Below are positions 9,432-19,700 of a stretch of 64,000 nucleotides of DNA, in pieces; positions within the stretch are counted from its first letter, which is position 1; each line of letters opens with the position of its first letter. The notes under the pieces are model-generated. The model was not told where the DNA came from and did no database searches. It saw only the letters and a program-made list of their open reading frames with translations. The position numbers and the translations under genes were made by a program. This stretch comes from Promethearchaeota archaeon (GTDB lineage: Archaea; Asgardarchaeota; Lokiarchaeia; Sigyniarchaeales; SOKP01): the NCBI GenBank assembly GCA_019058365.1, contig JAHPZE010000008.1, positions 1 through 64,000 on the forward strand, written 5' to 3'.

Positions 9432-10520
9432 ATGATAGAAAAAAATGAAAGTAGTTTTCTATTTTGGTTAAGAAAATATAAAAATCTAATAATTGGAATT
9501 ACTACAATTATTTTAATTATATTTATGGCTTTTATTGTAGATTTTCCTCGATTAATCTCTAAAATAATTGCTATTGGAGTTTGGGGAACTATTCTATTTA
9601 TTATTACCTATACAATTGCATTTATAGTCCGAGCTTATAAGCTAAAACTAATATTCAAAAATTTAAATTTAAAAGTTAAATATTCCACGTGTTATTTTTC
9701 ATTGGGAATTTCATTTGTTATCAATGATTTAACCCCTGGAAAGATGGGAGATATAGCAAAAATGTTTTTTATAAAGGATAAAGAAGATATCAGACTTAGT
9801 GATTCAGTCTGTAGTATTGCTATAGAACGTATTTTAGATTTAATTTTATTATTTTCGATTAGCATTTTTGCTCTGATTTTCCTATACATTAGCAATATAA
9901 ATGATATCAACCAAAAAATTCTTTTAGGTCAAAGTATACAATTTTATCTAATTTTTGGTGCGATTATAATAATTGGGATTTTGATTTTGTTAATCCTTAT
10001 AATATATAAAACAGATTTTTTCGTGCGTATTGTTAGTAAAGTTTCATTAAAATTATCCAATCTTATTAAAAGATTTTTAAAGAATTTTAAAAGTGGAATA
10101 AGGAATTTTAAAAGTAATAAAAGAGGATTACTAAATATTATTTTACTTGGATTCCCAACTTGGATAATTGATGCTGCAATTGCAATATTCTTTTTTTACT
10201 TGTTAGGTTATCGCTTAAATATAATAATTATAATTTTAGCTACACTTTTAACCTTCTTTAGTAAAACATTTCCAATAACACCTGGTGGTTGGATTGTGTC
10301 CGAAAATATTGGAGCATTATTTGTATTTATTTTCTATGCACCTGAACTTGAGTTCTTGGAAATATTATCTATATTTATTATTGATCATTCATTTAGAAGT
10401 GCTTATCTTTTCTTTTTTGGTGGTTATTCAATATTTCATTATAATTTTAAATTGAGAGATTTAGAAAAATTAAATAACTCGGAAATCAAGATCCAAAATA
10501 ATTCAAATAATATTATCTAA
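9432..10520 (+). CDS. Lysylphosphatidylglycerol synthase-TM/UPF0104 family membrane protein
   Basis: Hydrophobic 362-residue protein with about eight membrane segments, the first at residues 18-40. The loops INDLTPGKMGDIAKMFFIK near residue 100 and TFPITPGGWIVSENIGALF near 290 are the hallmarks of the UPF0104/LPG_synthase_TM family, which is frequently found beside glycosyltransferases and is suspected to move lipid-linked substrates. The catalytic acyl/lysyl-transfer domain of MprF is missing. It is followed after 14 bases by a methyltransferase gene on the same strand, with a GT2 gene convergent beyond, so an envelope lipid or sugar role is inferred. Confidence 0.85.
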   Translation: MIEKNESSFLFWLRKYKNLIIGITTIILIIFMAFIVDFPRLISKIIAIGVWGTILFIITYTIAFIVRAYKLKLIFKNLNLKVKYSTCYFSLGISFVINDLTPGKMGDIAKMFFIKDKEDIRLSDSVCSIAIERILDLILLFSISIFALIFLYISNINDINQKILLGQSIQFYLIFGAIIIIGILILLILIIYKTDFFVRIVSKVSLKLSNLIKRFLKNFKSGIRNFKSNKRGLLNIILLGFPTWIIDAAIAIFFFYLLGYRLNIIIIILATLLTFFSKTFPITPGGWIVSENIGALFVFIFYAPELEFLEILSIFIIDHSFRSAYLFFFGGYSIFHYNFKLRDLEKLNNSEIKIQNNSNNII

Positions 10521-10534
10521 TACTAGTTAGAATA

Positions 10535-11239
10535 ATGGATTACATAGATTATATTGAGGGCCAAACTGAACAAAATTTTTGGTTTAAAAGTAAGAAACGT
10601 CTTATTAATATCTTATTATTGAAGATGAATCTCAAGAATTTAAAAATCTTAAATATTGGAGCGGGTACAGGGGCAGATTTAGATATTTTAAATCACTATG
10701 GAGATATTTTTATATGTGATATAAATAAAAGAGCTTTAAACTTAATACCTAAGGATTTATTCAAAGAGAAAAAAGTTTGTAGTGCTACAAATTTACAATA
10801 TCCTGACGAACAATTTGATGTAGTATGTTCATTTGATGTTTTTGAACACATAGAAGATGACAAAAAAGTGGTAACTGAAGTTTATCGTGTTTTAAAGAAA
10901 GGTGGTTTCTTATTTTTTACTGTTCCAGCTTTTAATTTTTTATTTAGTGCCCATGACAAGGCTTTAAAACACGTCCGAAGATACAACAAGAAAACAATGT
11001 ACCAACTTCTAAACAATTTTAGAGATATAGAAATTAGTTACTGGAATTCTTTCTTATTTATTCCTTTTGCTATTTTACGGTTTTTGAAAAAGAAATCAAA
11101 ACCAAAGACTGATTATTTTAATTTGCCTTCACTAATAGAAAAAGTATTTTTAAAAATATTAACTGTCGAAAATCGGATAATTAAAAATGGATATAAATTA
11201 CCCTTAGGGTTATCCTTAATTGGATATTGTAAAAAATGA
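10535..11239 (+). CDS. Class I SAM-dependent methyltransferase
   Basis: Rossmann-fold methyltransferase with motif I ILNIGAGTGADLDIL near residue 38-52, an acidic post-I residue in FICDINKRAL, motif II/III around CSFDVFEHIEDDKK near 100, and VLKKGGFLFFTVPAF near 120. The HDKALKHVRRYNKKTM segment after this is common in family members located in polysaccharide and lipid-sugar clusters. The substrate cannot be told. It starts 14 bases after the flippase-like gene and probably shares its transcript. Its stop lies one base before the stop of the convergent GT2 gene. Confidence 0.88.
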   Translation: MDYIDYIEGQTEQNFWFKSKKRLINILLLKMNLKNLKILNIGAGTGADLDILNHYGDIFICDINKRALNLIPKDLFKEKKVCSATNLQYPDEQFDVVCSFDVFEHIEDDKKVVTEVYRVLKKGGFLFFTVPAFNFLFSAHDKALKHVRRYNKKTMYQLLNNFRDIEISYWNSFLFIPFAILRFLKKKSKPKTDYFNLPSLIEKVFLKILTVENRIIKNGYKLPLGLSLIGYCKK

Positions 11240-11240
11240 A

Positions 11241-11969
11241 CTAACTATCCATAATTGTTTTTCCTTCATTTATTAATCTAAATTTTAAAAATAATATGTA
11301 GGTAGCCATTGATTTTTCCTTTTTTATTGAAATATAAGATTTTGGACCTTCTCGCCAAATAACTGGAATTTCTCTAATTTTATATTTTTTTCGTTGAGCT
11401 CTAATAAGCATTTCAGAATCCCAGAATGCTCGTCTTTGTAAATTCCATCCCATATCTTTTATTAGATCCTTAATTATATTTGCCTTAAATAATTTAAATC
11501 CACATTCATGATCGTTTATTTTGGAAGAAAAATAAATCCTTAAAAATAGATTAAAAATTTTTGAAACAATAAATCTATATGGCGTTCTACTCAGTCTCGA
11601 ACCTTTAATATATCTACTCCCAATTGCAATATCATAACCCTGCTTTATTGTCTTAAATAATTGAGGTATAGCGCTCATATCTGTTGAAAGGTCTGCATCC
11701 ATAAAAAATATTAGATCATTATTCTCAGCATGTTTTAAAATCATTTTAGCAAGATTCTCCCTGACTGTTGGTCCTTTACATCGAAGATGAATTAGATTTT
11801 TAAAATTCATTGAATCTATTATATCACCTGTTTTGTCAATACTACCATCATTTACTATATAAATTATGAAATCATCATATAACAAATTCAAAAATCTGTT
11901 AAGCATATATTTTAGATTTGATTTAATGAATCTTTCTTCATTGTACACTGGAATAAATATTTTAATCAT
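11241..11969 (-). CDS. GT2 glycosyltransferase, dolichyl-phosphate glucosyl/mannosyl type
   Basis: Family 2 GT-A enzyme of 242 residues. It shows IPVYNEERFI at the N-terminus, VNDGSIDKTGDI near residue 40, the metal-binding DAD in FMDADLSTD near 92, IGSRYIKGSRL near 120, and ECGFKLF near 155. The order and spacing match ALG5/DPM1-type synthases that load a sugar from a nucleotide donor onto a polyprenyl phosphate. There is no C-terminal membrane segment, so the protein is soluble or peripheral. Together with the flippase-like and multipass proteins nearby it suggests protein N-glycosylation. The choice between glucose and mannose is not resolved. Confidence 0.9.
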   Translation of the reverse strand: MIKIFIPVYNEERFIKSNLKYMLNRFLNLLYDDFIIYIVNDGSIDKTGDIIDSMNFKNLIHLRCKGPTVRENLAKMILKHAENNDLIFFMDADLSTDMSAIPQLFKTIKQGYDIAIGSRYIKGSRLSRTPYRFIVSKIFNLFLRIYFSSKINDHECGFKLFKANIIKDLIKDMGWNLQRRAFWDSEMLIRAQRKKYKIREIPVIWREGPKSYISIKKEKSMATYILFLKFRLINEGKTIMDS

Positions 11970-12161
11970 ATTTATGAAGAATTTACCTTAAAGAAATGTT
12001 AGTAAATATTATTTTAATAAAACTCGGAATTTAATAAATATTTAGATTCAATGAAGGTTTTAGTAGAATATTAAAACCCGAAATATTAAAATACAAAAAA
12101 ATTAAAAATCAATTTCCATTTTGATTATCCATATAAAAAAGACTCTAAGTTGTTATTTATA

Positions 12162-13220
12162 ATGAGTACGAATATAAATAATCTAAATGACATTAAAACT
12201 CAGTCATTCTTAGAAAGGCTATTGGATTATAAAGCAGTTATCTTTATCAGTTTTGGAATCGGAATCCGCTTATTTATGCTTGCTTTTTACTATTATACTC
12301 ACATAATAGATCCATCAAAAAGTTGGGGAGATGTAGCCATTAATTTTAGGGGAAGTTATTATTATCCTCCTTTTACTATGTCTTTATTAGGGTTCTTTAG
12401 AGTAATCTCTTTTGGAATAGTTGAAATATTCGCCTTTTGGGCTTTTCTTTTAGAAATAATTGCAGTTGTATTATTTTACTTTGTATTAAAAAGTTTCAAA
12501 ATGTCTAATTTAATGTATGTTTATGGATTATTCTTGATAAATCCATTTTTCTTTTTAAATAATGTATTTAGTTTGGAGAATTGTGGTTATCACATAACGG
12601 ATTCATTTTTTTTTATATTTTTTTTTATAGCATTGTTTTTCTACCCTAGAGAAGAAAAATGGAGTAGATATCTATTTTATATTTTTCTAGCGTTTTCTGC
12701 TGTCCAGAAATTTTATACTTTACCGATTATAGGATTTTTCTTTCTCAAGTTTTTAATAGAAAAAGATTGGGAAGAAATGAAAAAGTTTTTAATTTGTATA
12801 GTGCCTATTGTTTTTGTTTTCCTTATTTCACCAATTTTCTTTATAGATAATTATTTTTCAGTTTATATCTTATGGAATGAACTTGGTGAAGATGTATTGC
12901 CATTGTATATTAGGTTAATAATTATTGCTATTATTAGCTTATCTTATATCTTCTTCAGACTTAAAAAAGCAGGGATCATTGAGATTACCTTCTTTTCTAT
13001 ACTTATTATGGTGATCTTTTTGTTCTTTAGTAAACCTTTTATAAGATATTTTCAACCACTCTTAATATATGGAATCCTAACTCCTTATGTATTTTTTACC
13101 TTTACCCTCAATCTTGGATTTATAAAAAGGAAAATTATCTTTGATAATCATTTATTAGTTTTTTATTCATCATTCATTTTAGTTGGTATAGCATATTTGA
13201 TTATAATTTTTCTATTATAG
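12162..13220 (+). CDS. Multipass membrane protein, GT-C glycosyltransferase-like
   Basis: About nine membrane segments in 352 residues. After the first segment comes an extended loop DPSKSWGDVAINFRGSYYYPP carrying an acidic residue, the topology expected of GT-C enzymes that take sugar from a polyprenyl-phosphate donor on the outer face (mannosyltransferase/PIG-M-like), but I recognise no decisive motif. I chose ATG at 12162; an in-frame TTG at 12150 would add four residues. The gene stands alone on its strand between the GT2 gene and the phosphoglucose isomerase. A transporter is the main alternative. Confidence 0.6.
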   Translation: MSTNINNLNDIKTQSFLERLLDYKAVIFISFGIGIRLFMLAFYYYTHIIDPSKSWGDVAINFRGSYYYPPFTMSLLGFFRVISFGIVEIFAFWAFLLEIIAVVLFYFVLKSFKMSNLMYVYGLFLINPFFFLNNVFSLENCGYHITDSFFFIFFFIALFFYPREEKWSRYLFYIFLAFSAVQKFYTLPIIGFFFLKFLIEKDWEEMKKFLICIVPIVFVFLISPIFFIDNYFSVYILWNELGEDVLPLYIRLIIIAIISLSYIFFRLKKAGIIEITFFSILIMVIFLFFSKPFIRYFQPLLIYGILTPYVFFTFTLNLGFIKRKIIFDNHLLVFYSSFILVGIAYLIIIFLL

Positions 13221-13249
13221 TCCATCAGAAATGAATTCTGTTAAATAAA

Positions 13250-14485
13250 TTAGAAAAATTCTTTAAATTTCTCTTGTGCAATTTCTCTTCTTATTTTTAT
13301 TTCTTGTTCAGAAGTAATTTTTTGTTTAAGACCTTCATTGCATATCTCTTTTCCTATAATTACTTTAGGATTATTTGCCCAATTTACATTTAATAGTAAA
13401 CAAAGATAATAAATAGATGACAGTATAAACGCTATTAGATGTCCAATATTACCCTCCGATGGACCTTCAATTGAAATTTTTGCTGATGGTACTTGTTGTT
13501 GAATTAAAGCTTGAAATGTCGCATTCGCTTGATAATTAACGATAGTTTGAGCACTTTGGCCATCAACATGTGCAACAGATGATGTTAAAAAAACGTCAGG
13601 ATTTTCATTTTTAATAGTCCATAATATCGGTATAACGATTCCTTTGGTTCCTCCCAAAAGATATTCTAATACAGAATGTTGGCAAATTGGAGCAGATTGA
13701 TATGTACCAATCATTCCTTTTTCATCTTTTCCTGTGCTTTCCGATATTCCTTGAACCCATAATCCAATGCTGCCTTCAAGATTTTTTGAGTAGGGCATTG
13801 AAAAGACCACATTATAACCTTTTTTATATAAGTTAAATAGAAATGTTGCAAGTTCTATAGACGGCTGCTTTTCATATTTTGAAAATACTTCATAACTATT
13901 TTCTAATCCATTTAAAAATTCTTTGACATTGATACCCGCCATATAAGCTGGAACAATTCCAACATTAGTAACAGACCCAGCATAACGTCCCGAAAGATTA
14001 GGCACATCTAATATAGGACAATCTATTTTTTTCAGAATTGTATTCATAGTGCCCATGGACGAGAGTCCTAAAAATTTGTAGCCCAACTTAAGAAAAGTTC
14101 CAATAGTTGAATTAATATCTATGGTTTCCCCTCCTCTCGATATTGGAATTACAATTGAATCTTCTGGAGATGTTTTATCTAAACATCCCTTTAATTCTAC
14201 AGCCCTGGAACTAGTAACAGGAAATATTTTTCTTTTTGCTAAATGTTTTAAAGCAAGTAAAGTCTGAATTGAACCTCCTGTTCCTAAAACTATAATATTT
14301 TTAAGGTTATCAGTAATAAATTGTTCTGTAATTTTTTGAAGTTTTGGTAGATCTATATAAGTCTTCGTGTCAAAGAAAAAAGGAGGATCCCAATTCTCTT
14401 TATTCTTATTAATAAGATTAATAGAATCTTCTACCATTGAATCGCTTATTTCTGGATAACATTCAAATTTTACATCTATTGTCAT
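13250..14485 (-). CDS. pgi: Phosphoglucose isomerase family protein
   Basis: Interconverts glucose 6-phosphate and fructose 6-phosphate if the family call holds. Two SIS folds are seen: a phosphate loop VLGTGGSIQTLLALKHL near residue 65 and VIPISRGGETIDINSTIG near 115. GRYAGSVTNVGIVPAYMAGI near 165 matches the PGI signature; ESTGKDEKG near 247 carries the candidate catalytic Glu, QHS near 269 the His, and VIIGKEICNEG near 378 the Lys. At 411 residues it is shorter than classical PGI (~550) and diverged. Some archaeal PGIs also isomerise mannose phosphate, which would fit the glycosyltransferase neighbours. Confidence 0.85.
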   Translation of the reverse strand: MTIDVKFECYPEISDSMVEDSINLINKNKENWDPPFFFDTKTYIDLPKLQKITEQFITDNLKNIIVLGTGGSIQTLLALKHLAKRKIFPVTSSRAVELKGCLDKTSPEDSIVIPISRGGETIDINSTIGTFLKLGYKFLGLSSMGTMNTILKKIDCPILDVPNLSGRYAGSVTNVGIVPAYMAGINVKEFLNGLENSYEVFSKYEKQPSIELATFLFNLYKKGYNVVFSMPYSKNLEGSIGLWVQGISESTGKDEKGMIGTYQSAPICQHSVLEYLLGGTKGIVIPILWTIKNENPDVFLTSSVAHVDGQSAQTIVNYQANATFQALIQQQVPSAKISIEGPSEGNIGHLIAFILSSIYYLCLLLNVNWANNPKVIIGKEICNEGLKQKITSEQEIKIRREIAQEKFKEFF

Positions 14486-14746
14486 AAGATTTCATCCAGT
14501 GTAAATTAGTAATTTTGATGATAACTTTATATAATCTATTCATGTATATATTATTTTATTTATTAACCATAGAGAGAAAGAAATCTTATCCACACTCAAA
14601 AATTATAGAATTTTGTCGTTCTTTGCTTTTTCATTATTAAAAGTAAATTTGAAAATTAGAACTCTATTTTAATTAAAATAAGGACGCATCCAACTATGCA
14701 TAATAAATAGTATCTATAAAAATTACACGTATTTTGATGATTTTTT

Positions 14747-16012
14747 ATGGCCAAGGCAACAGAAATTGAAGAGAATAATGATTTTGAGATGGGTAATCCT
14801 TATTATTGTAAAGAATGCAAACGTAATCATACAAAAGGGAAAATCTATAAAGAACATTTAAATTTTGCTAAATTTGAAAATGGGGACGATGAAAACAATT
14901 TAGATGAAAACATTAAATTAAATAATGATGATTATGATGATGAAGTAGAATTGATTGAAGCTTTTAATGAAAATGATAATCAAGAAAATAAAATTGAAGT
15001 TGAAAATCAATTGGAAGATGATTTAGATTTAGATAGGGAAGTTGATCCAAACATTGGAGAGAGTCTAAAAGAATGCATTAATGCTGTTAAAAAACTTCCC
15101 GGTGTAGGAGAAGCCACATTAAACAAATTAATAAAAGCGGGCTTTTCTAGTTTAGAATCAATCGCATTTACCCCACCAAAAATTATTCAGGAAGAAAGCG
15201 GTTTAGGAGAAAAAACAACTGAAAAATTAATTAAATCGAGTATGGAACAATTACATATTGGTTTTAAATCCGCAGAAGACGTGTGGGAACATAGAAAAAA
15301 TATAGCTCGAATAACAACGGGTAGTCAAGAATTAGATGACTCTTTAGGTGGTGGTGTTGAAACTGGTAGTGTGATAGAATTTTTTGGAGAATTTAGGACT
15401 GGGAAAACTCAAATAATGCATCAATTATGCGTAAATGTTCAATTGTCCGAAGAAAATGGAGGTCTTGAAGGAAATGCTTTATATATAGACACTGAAGGTA
15501 CATTTAGACCAGAAAGAATTATCCAAATGGCTGAAGGTTTAGATATGGATCATAAGAAAGTGTTGAAGAATATTATCTTTGGCCGTGCATATAATAGTGA
15601 TCACCAAATCCTCCTGATTAAAGAAGCTGCAAATTTAATTAAAGAAAGGAACATTAAATTAATTGTAGTCGATTCTTTAATTGGGCATTTTCGAAGTGAG
15701 TATATAGGACGTGGAACGTTAGCAAATCGTCAGCAGACAATTAATTCCCATTTGCACGATTTATTAAGATTATGTGATATATATTCAGATTTAGCAGTTG
15801 TTGTGACTAATCAAGTTCAAGCGAAGCCTGATGTTTTTTATGGAAACCCATTACAAGCCGCTGGGGGAAATATTGTGGCACATGGTTCTACAATTAGAGT
15901 TTATTTAAGGAAGGGTAAAGGAGAGCAGAGAATCGCTAAAATTGTTGATGCTCCACATCTACCAGAAGCAGATGCTATCTTCTCTATAACTGAAAATGGT
16001 ATATCTGATTAG
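14747..16012 (+). CDS. radA: RadA/Rad51-family recombinase with N-terminal zinc-finger-like extension
   Basis: ATP-dependent DNA strand-exchange protein. The core is canonical: helix-hairpin-helix [19 protein letters not shown] near residue 118, Walker A GEFRTGKT near 214-221, Walker [12 protein letters not shown] near 305, the L1-side [12 protein letters not shown], and [13 protein letters not shown]. Archaeal RadA is normally 320-350 residues; this one has 421. The extra ~100 N-terminal residues hold a possible zinc site (C21-x2-C24, H28, H37) and then an Asp/Glu/Asn-rich linker to about residue 105. The ATG at 14747 is the only start that includes the finger. A 260-base AT-rich region precedes it. 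Confidence 0.95.
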   Translation: MAKATEIEENNDFEMGNPYYCKECKRNHTKGKIYKEHLNFAKFENGDDENNLDENIKLNNDDYDDEVELIEAFNENDNQENKIEVENQLEDDLDLDREVDPNIGESLKECINAVKKLPGVGEATLNKLIKAGFSSLESIAFTPPKIIQEESGLGEKTTEKLIKSSMEQLHIGFKSAEDVWEHRKNIARITTGSQELDDSLGGGVETGSVIEFFGEFRTGKTQIMHQLCVNVQLSEENGGLEGNALYIDTEGTFRPERIIQMAEGLDMDHKKVLKNIIFGRAYNSDHQILLIKEAANLIKERNIKLIVVDSLIGHFRSEYIGRGTLANRQQTINSHLHDLLRLCDIYSDLAVVVTNQVQAKPDVFYGNPLQAAGGNIVAHGSTIRVYLRKGKGEQRIAKIVDAPHLPEADAIFSITENGISD

Positions 16013-16049
16013 TTACAACATTAAAAATAGTTGAACTCCTAAATTAAAA

Positions 16050-16574
16050 TTAAATTCTTATTTTCCAGCCATCTTTTTGAGTGAATTGAATCTTTTCATC
16101 TTTATTCATTTGATGAATTATCAAATTGATAGATTTTTCAGAAATTGTAATTCTCTCTTTAGCTGCTCTATCTAAGGCTTTTTCAGTTAATTCTTTTAAA
16201 GATTTTACTGCTTTTTGATCATAAAGGATCTTTAAAATAATTCTTTCGATACTTTCTCTAATTTTTAATGGTACTATCAGAGATTCATCATGATTCAAAT
16301 TGGATGAAAATAAACTATTTACTTGATCTTGTTCTCTAACATTTCCATTCGGTTTAACTTTATCTTGTATTCTTTGTAACTCCCGATAATCTACAATGGG
16401 TTTCTTGTCATGTATTATTCTCTGAGAATTTTTATCTCCAAGTTCAATATTACTATCTTCTTTTTTTATAATCGTGCTATCAACTTGGCCCTCTGAAACG
16501 CTAATCTCTTTTATGTCCTTTTCCTTTTTAATTTTTCGTTTTTTAATGAATCCAGTGAACATTTTAAAAATCAC
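16050..16574 (-). CDS. Small protein with C-terminal winged-helix-like domain
   Basis: Unrecognised 174-residue protein. The N-terminal ~90 residues are charged, Lys/Glu-rich and likely disordered (KKRKIKKEKDIKE). Residues ~100-174 form regular helices (RESIERIILKILYDQKAVKS) ending in a recognition-helix and wing-like pattern (TISEKSINLIIHQMNKDEKI, then a short beta hairpin), which suggests a winged helix. Start ATG at 16574; a second in-frame ATG four codons on is possible. It is convergent with radA, 37 bases apart. No function can be assigned. Confidence 0.6.
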   Translation of the reverse strand: MIFKMFTGFIKKRKIKKEKDIKEISVSEGQVDSTIIKKEDSNIELGDKNSQRIIHDKKPIVDYRELQRIQDKVKPNGNVREQDQVNSLFSSNLNHDESLIVPLKIRESIERIILKILYDQKAVKSLKELTEKALDRAAKERITISEKSINLIIHQMNKDEKIQFTQKDGWKIRI

Positions 16575-16720
16575 ATTATTGAAATTTTCTAAATATTGTT
16601 ATTTACTATTATGGATATAAATGTATTTACCATTTTTAAGATCTACCCTCATTTATTTAGGAAAATTATGCATATAACTATAAGAATCTTAATTAAAGAA
16701 AAAAATAAAAAAAAAATAAA

Positions 16721-19700
16721 TTAGAGTAGCTTTTCAAATTCTTTTGCTTTATTTGTTAATCTCTTAACTTCCTTTGTCATATCATCTACGCCTAACTTAA
16801 AGATTTCTGATGCAATTTTTGAAGATATTTTATATTTCTGAGCAGCTTCAGTATAGTGTTCTTGTTTAGCAGCTAATTTAGCTTCTTTTTCAAGTGATTT
16901 TAATTTAATATTAAGATCTTCGATTTTAGTCATACGTATTAGATCGTCTAATAATAGAGACTCACTTGCCAATTCCCAGGTTGTAGCAATTTTTACAGCA
17001 TTATGGAGAATTTTTAAAGAAGAATCATAATCATTCTCTTTCTTTGCTTTCAATGCATTCTTTTTTAATTTTTTAATTTCCTTATTGGCTCCTTTTATGG
17101 TTACAATTTCAGCAGCTTCAGGTTGTAATTCGATCGGAGCAGATACAATTTCACGTTGTTCACTCAAACTCACAAAATATGCTTCTCTTTCTGCGGGACC
17201 CATTTGAGCAAGATCATTGACTAATTTTTGTCTGTCTTCTGATGATAAATTAACCAATCCAGTAACTTTCTGGTTAATCAGATTTAATTCTTGCTGAGAA
17301 ATTGGTGGAGTTTCTATAGTGGCAATTTCTATTGGCATCAAAATTTTCTTATCTCTTAATTCTTTGATTCCCATGAAAATCTCTGCTGTTTCTTTACCTG
17401 TTTTTTCTGTGGCCTCTTTTAATAATGTAGCAATAAAGAAGAAATTCCTTTCCGAATCTTTCATTAGAGTATTTGCGATTTTTAAAACATCTCTAGATTG
17501 GGGTTTCTTTAGTGTTTTAGCACTAGAAATTTCATAGCTAATTTCATGTGGTAAAATAATTGAAGTATTTAATATATCATCGATAATAGTACCAGCATCT
17601 CTAAATATGTTTAGTTGACCTCTCCAATTGGGTAGCTCATTGGCATAAGTTTTCTCAAAAAAATGTATAAATTCCATTAAATTTCTACGTAGAATAAGTG
17701 ACGCTTTTTTACCTAATACTAAAGCGACTCTAATATTTTCTCCGTCTGAAAGGAGTAACATTTTATCACCATAAGATATCTCATTCAATTCTTCTTGGCT
17801 TACTAAGTCTTTACCAAAACTGCTTATTGCTGAAATAAAACCGGAAATTAACTCAGGATCAATTTGTTCAGAACCAAACGATTTGAAAAAAATACATGTG
17901 CCCGTTCCCTTATATAAAACTAAAACGTGTTCTAAGTTAATTGCATCATCAAAAATAGTTTTAACTTCAGTAAGGATACGTGATTTCTCACGTTTTTTGG
18001 GAACTACTACACCCCGATAAATACCAACTGAACCGCCTACAGCAGCAATAGCTATCCCCGCAATTATTAAATAAGGTAGAATATCTTTAAAACTAAAACC
18101 TGGTGGTATAGGTTTAATATCAATGTCTGATATTTTAGTACTGTATCCTTGGTGATAATAAGCACTCTTTAATTGAATCGTTATATTCAATGTTAAAGTA
18201 TCACTATAGGTAGGTATTATAATTTCTATTTCTCCAGTACTGTTAGTGGAATAATCTTCAGAATCACCAGCTCCATTATTATAATATAGAATCACAGTCA
18301 TGTTTGATCCATCTATGGGTAACCAAAAAGAACCATCAAAATATTCTGCCTTGATAAGTAATGTAAACGGAAGTCCAGCTTTAACACTTTCAGGTTTGTA
18401 AACAATAATTCTAGTCTCATATTTATCTATGATTCTTAATAGAAAATTCACTGTTGTCACATTATTACTATATTTTGCTACTATAATAGAAAAGGAGTAA
18501 TTACCAAGAGTTAATAGTGAAATATTCAAACTTCCAGAATGACTTGAAGCTCCTTCGGTAATAAAATGAGCTATTGTACCACTTTCTAATGTATCAATAT
18601 TGGTGTAATAAATAGTATAAAATACCCCTGGTGCAATTGGAATAATAGTTCCAAAATGAGCATCTGTTGTATTAAATTCAATACCAATATTACTTCCAAT
18701 AAAAGTATAATAGAAACTATCTATAGCTGGTAATTGACCTCCAGGATTAGTTATAGAGATAATATTACTAAGTGCTGACACTATTCTTAATTTAAAACTA
18801 AAGGTGGAGACTATGTTATTTGATTTGTTAATAATAATTGTAACAGAGTAATTTCCAATTGAAAATGAAGAGATATTTAAACTTCCAGAATGACTTAAGG
18901 CACCTTCGGTAATTAAATGAACTATTGTACCATTCTCACTCGTATCAATATTGGTGTAATAAATAGTATAAAATACCCCTGGTGCAATTTGAATAATAGT
19001 TCCAAAATGGGCATCTGTTGTATTAAATTCAACAATAACATCGGTTGCTATAGTAGGTTCATAAAAACCTCCTGGGATAGTGGGCGATAATTGACTGCCT
19101 ACATTAGTTATAGATATAAGGTTACTTTCTGCCGAGACAATTGTTAAATTGAAAATTAATGGTATTACTTTATAATCCAAAATCACTACTGATACGTTGA
19201 TTAAGTAATTGCCTATGGATAAACCTGAAGTAGTAATGGTTCCAATATAGGTTGAAGTAGGTAGGTTGAATGCTAGAAAGTCTAAGAGGGTTCCATTCTC
19301 TCCTGTTCCTAAATTTATATATCTTACTACACGTGAATCTAAAGCTCTCGCAATTACTTTATTTAAACCATGATCATCAGTTATATTAAATTCTAAATTA
19401 AGGTCAAGAGCTATAGTAGAATTATAATAATTTCCAACCCCAGACGGTTCTAATTGCCCTCCTAAGTTAGAAATTGATATAATATTAATTTGTGAATTTA
19501 CTAAAGTTAAATTAAAACTGAAGGTTGTATTTTCATAGTTAAGTTTCGCAAATGTAATATTAATTAAATAGCTTCCAGTCTCCAGTAATGTCGAAGATAA
19601 AATATTTCCTATATAAGTACCATATGTCCCCGATTGCCAAACAAAATTAAAATTTCCCTGAAGTATTCCAGTTGATTCTGTTTTAAGATTTTTGTATATT

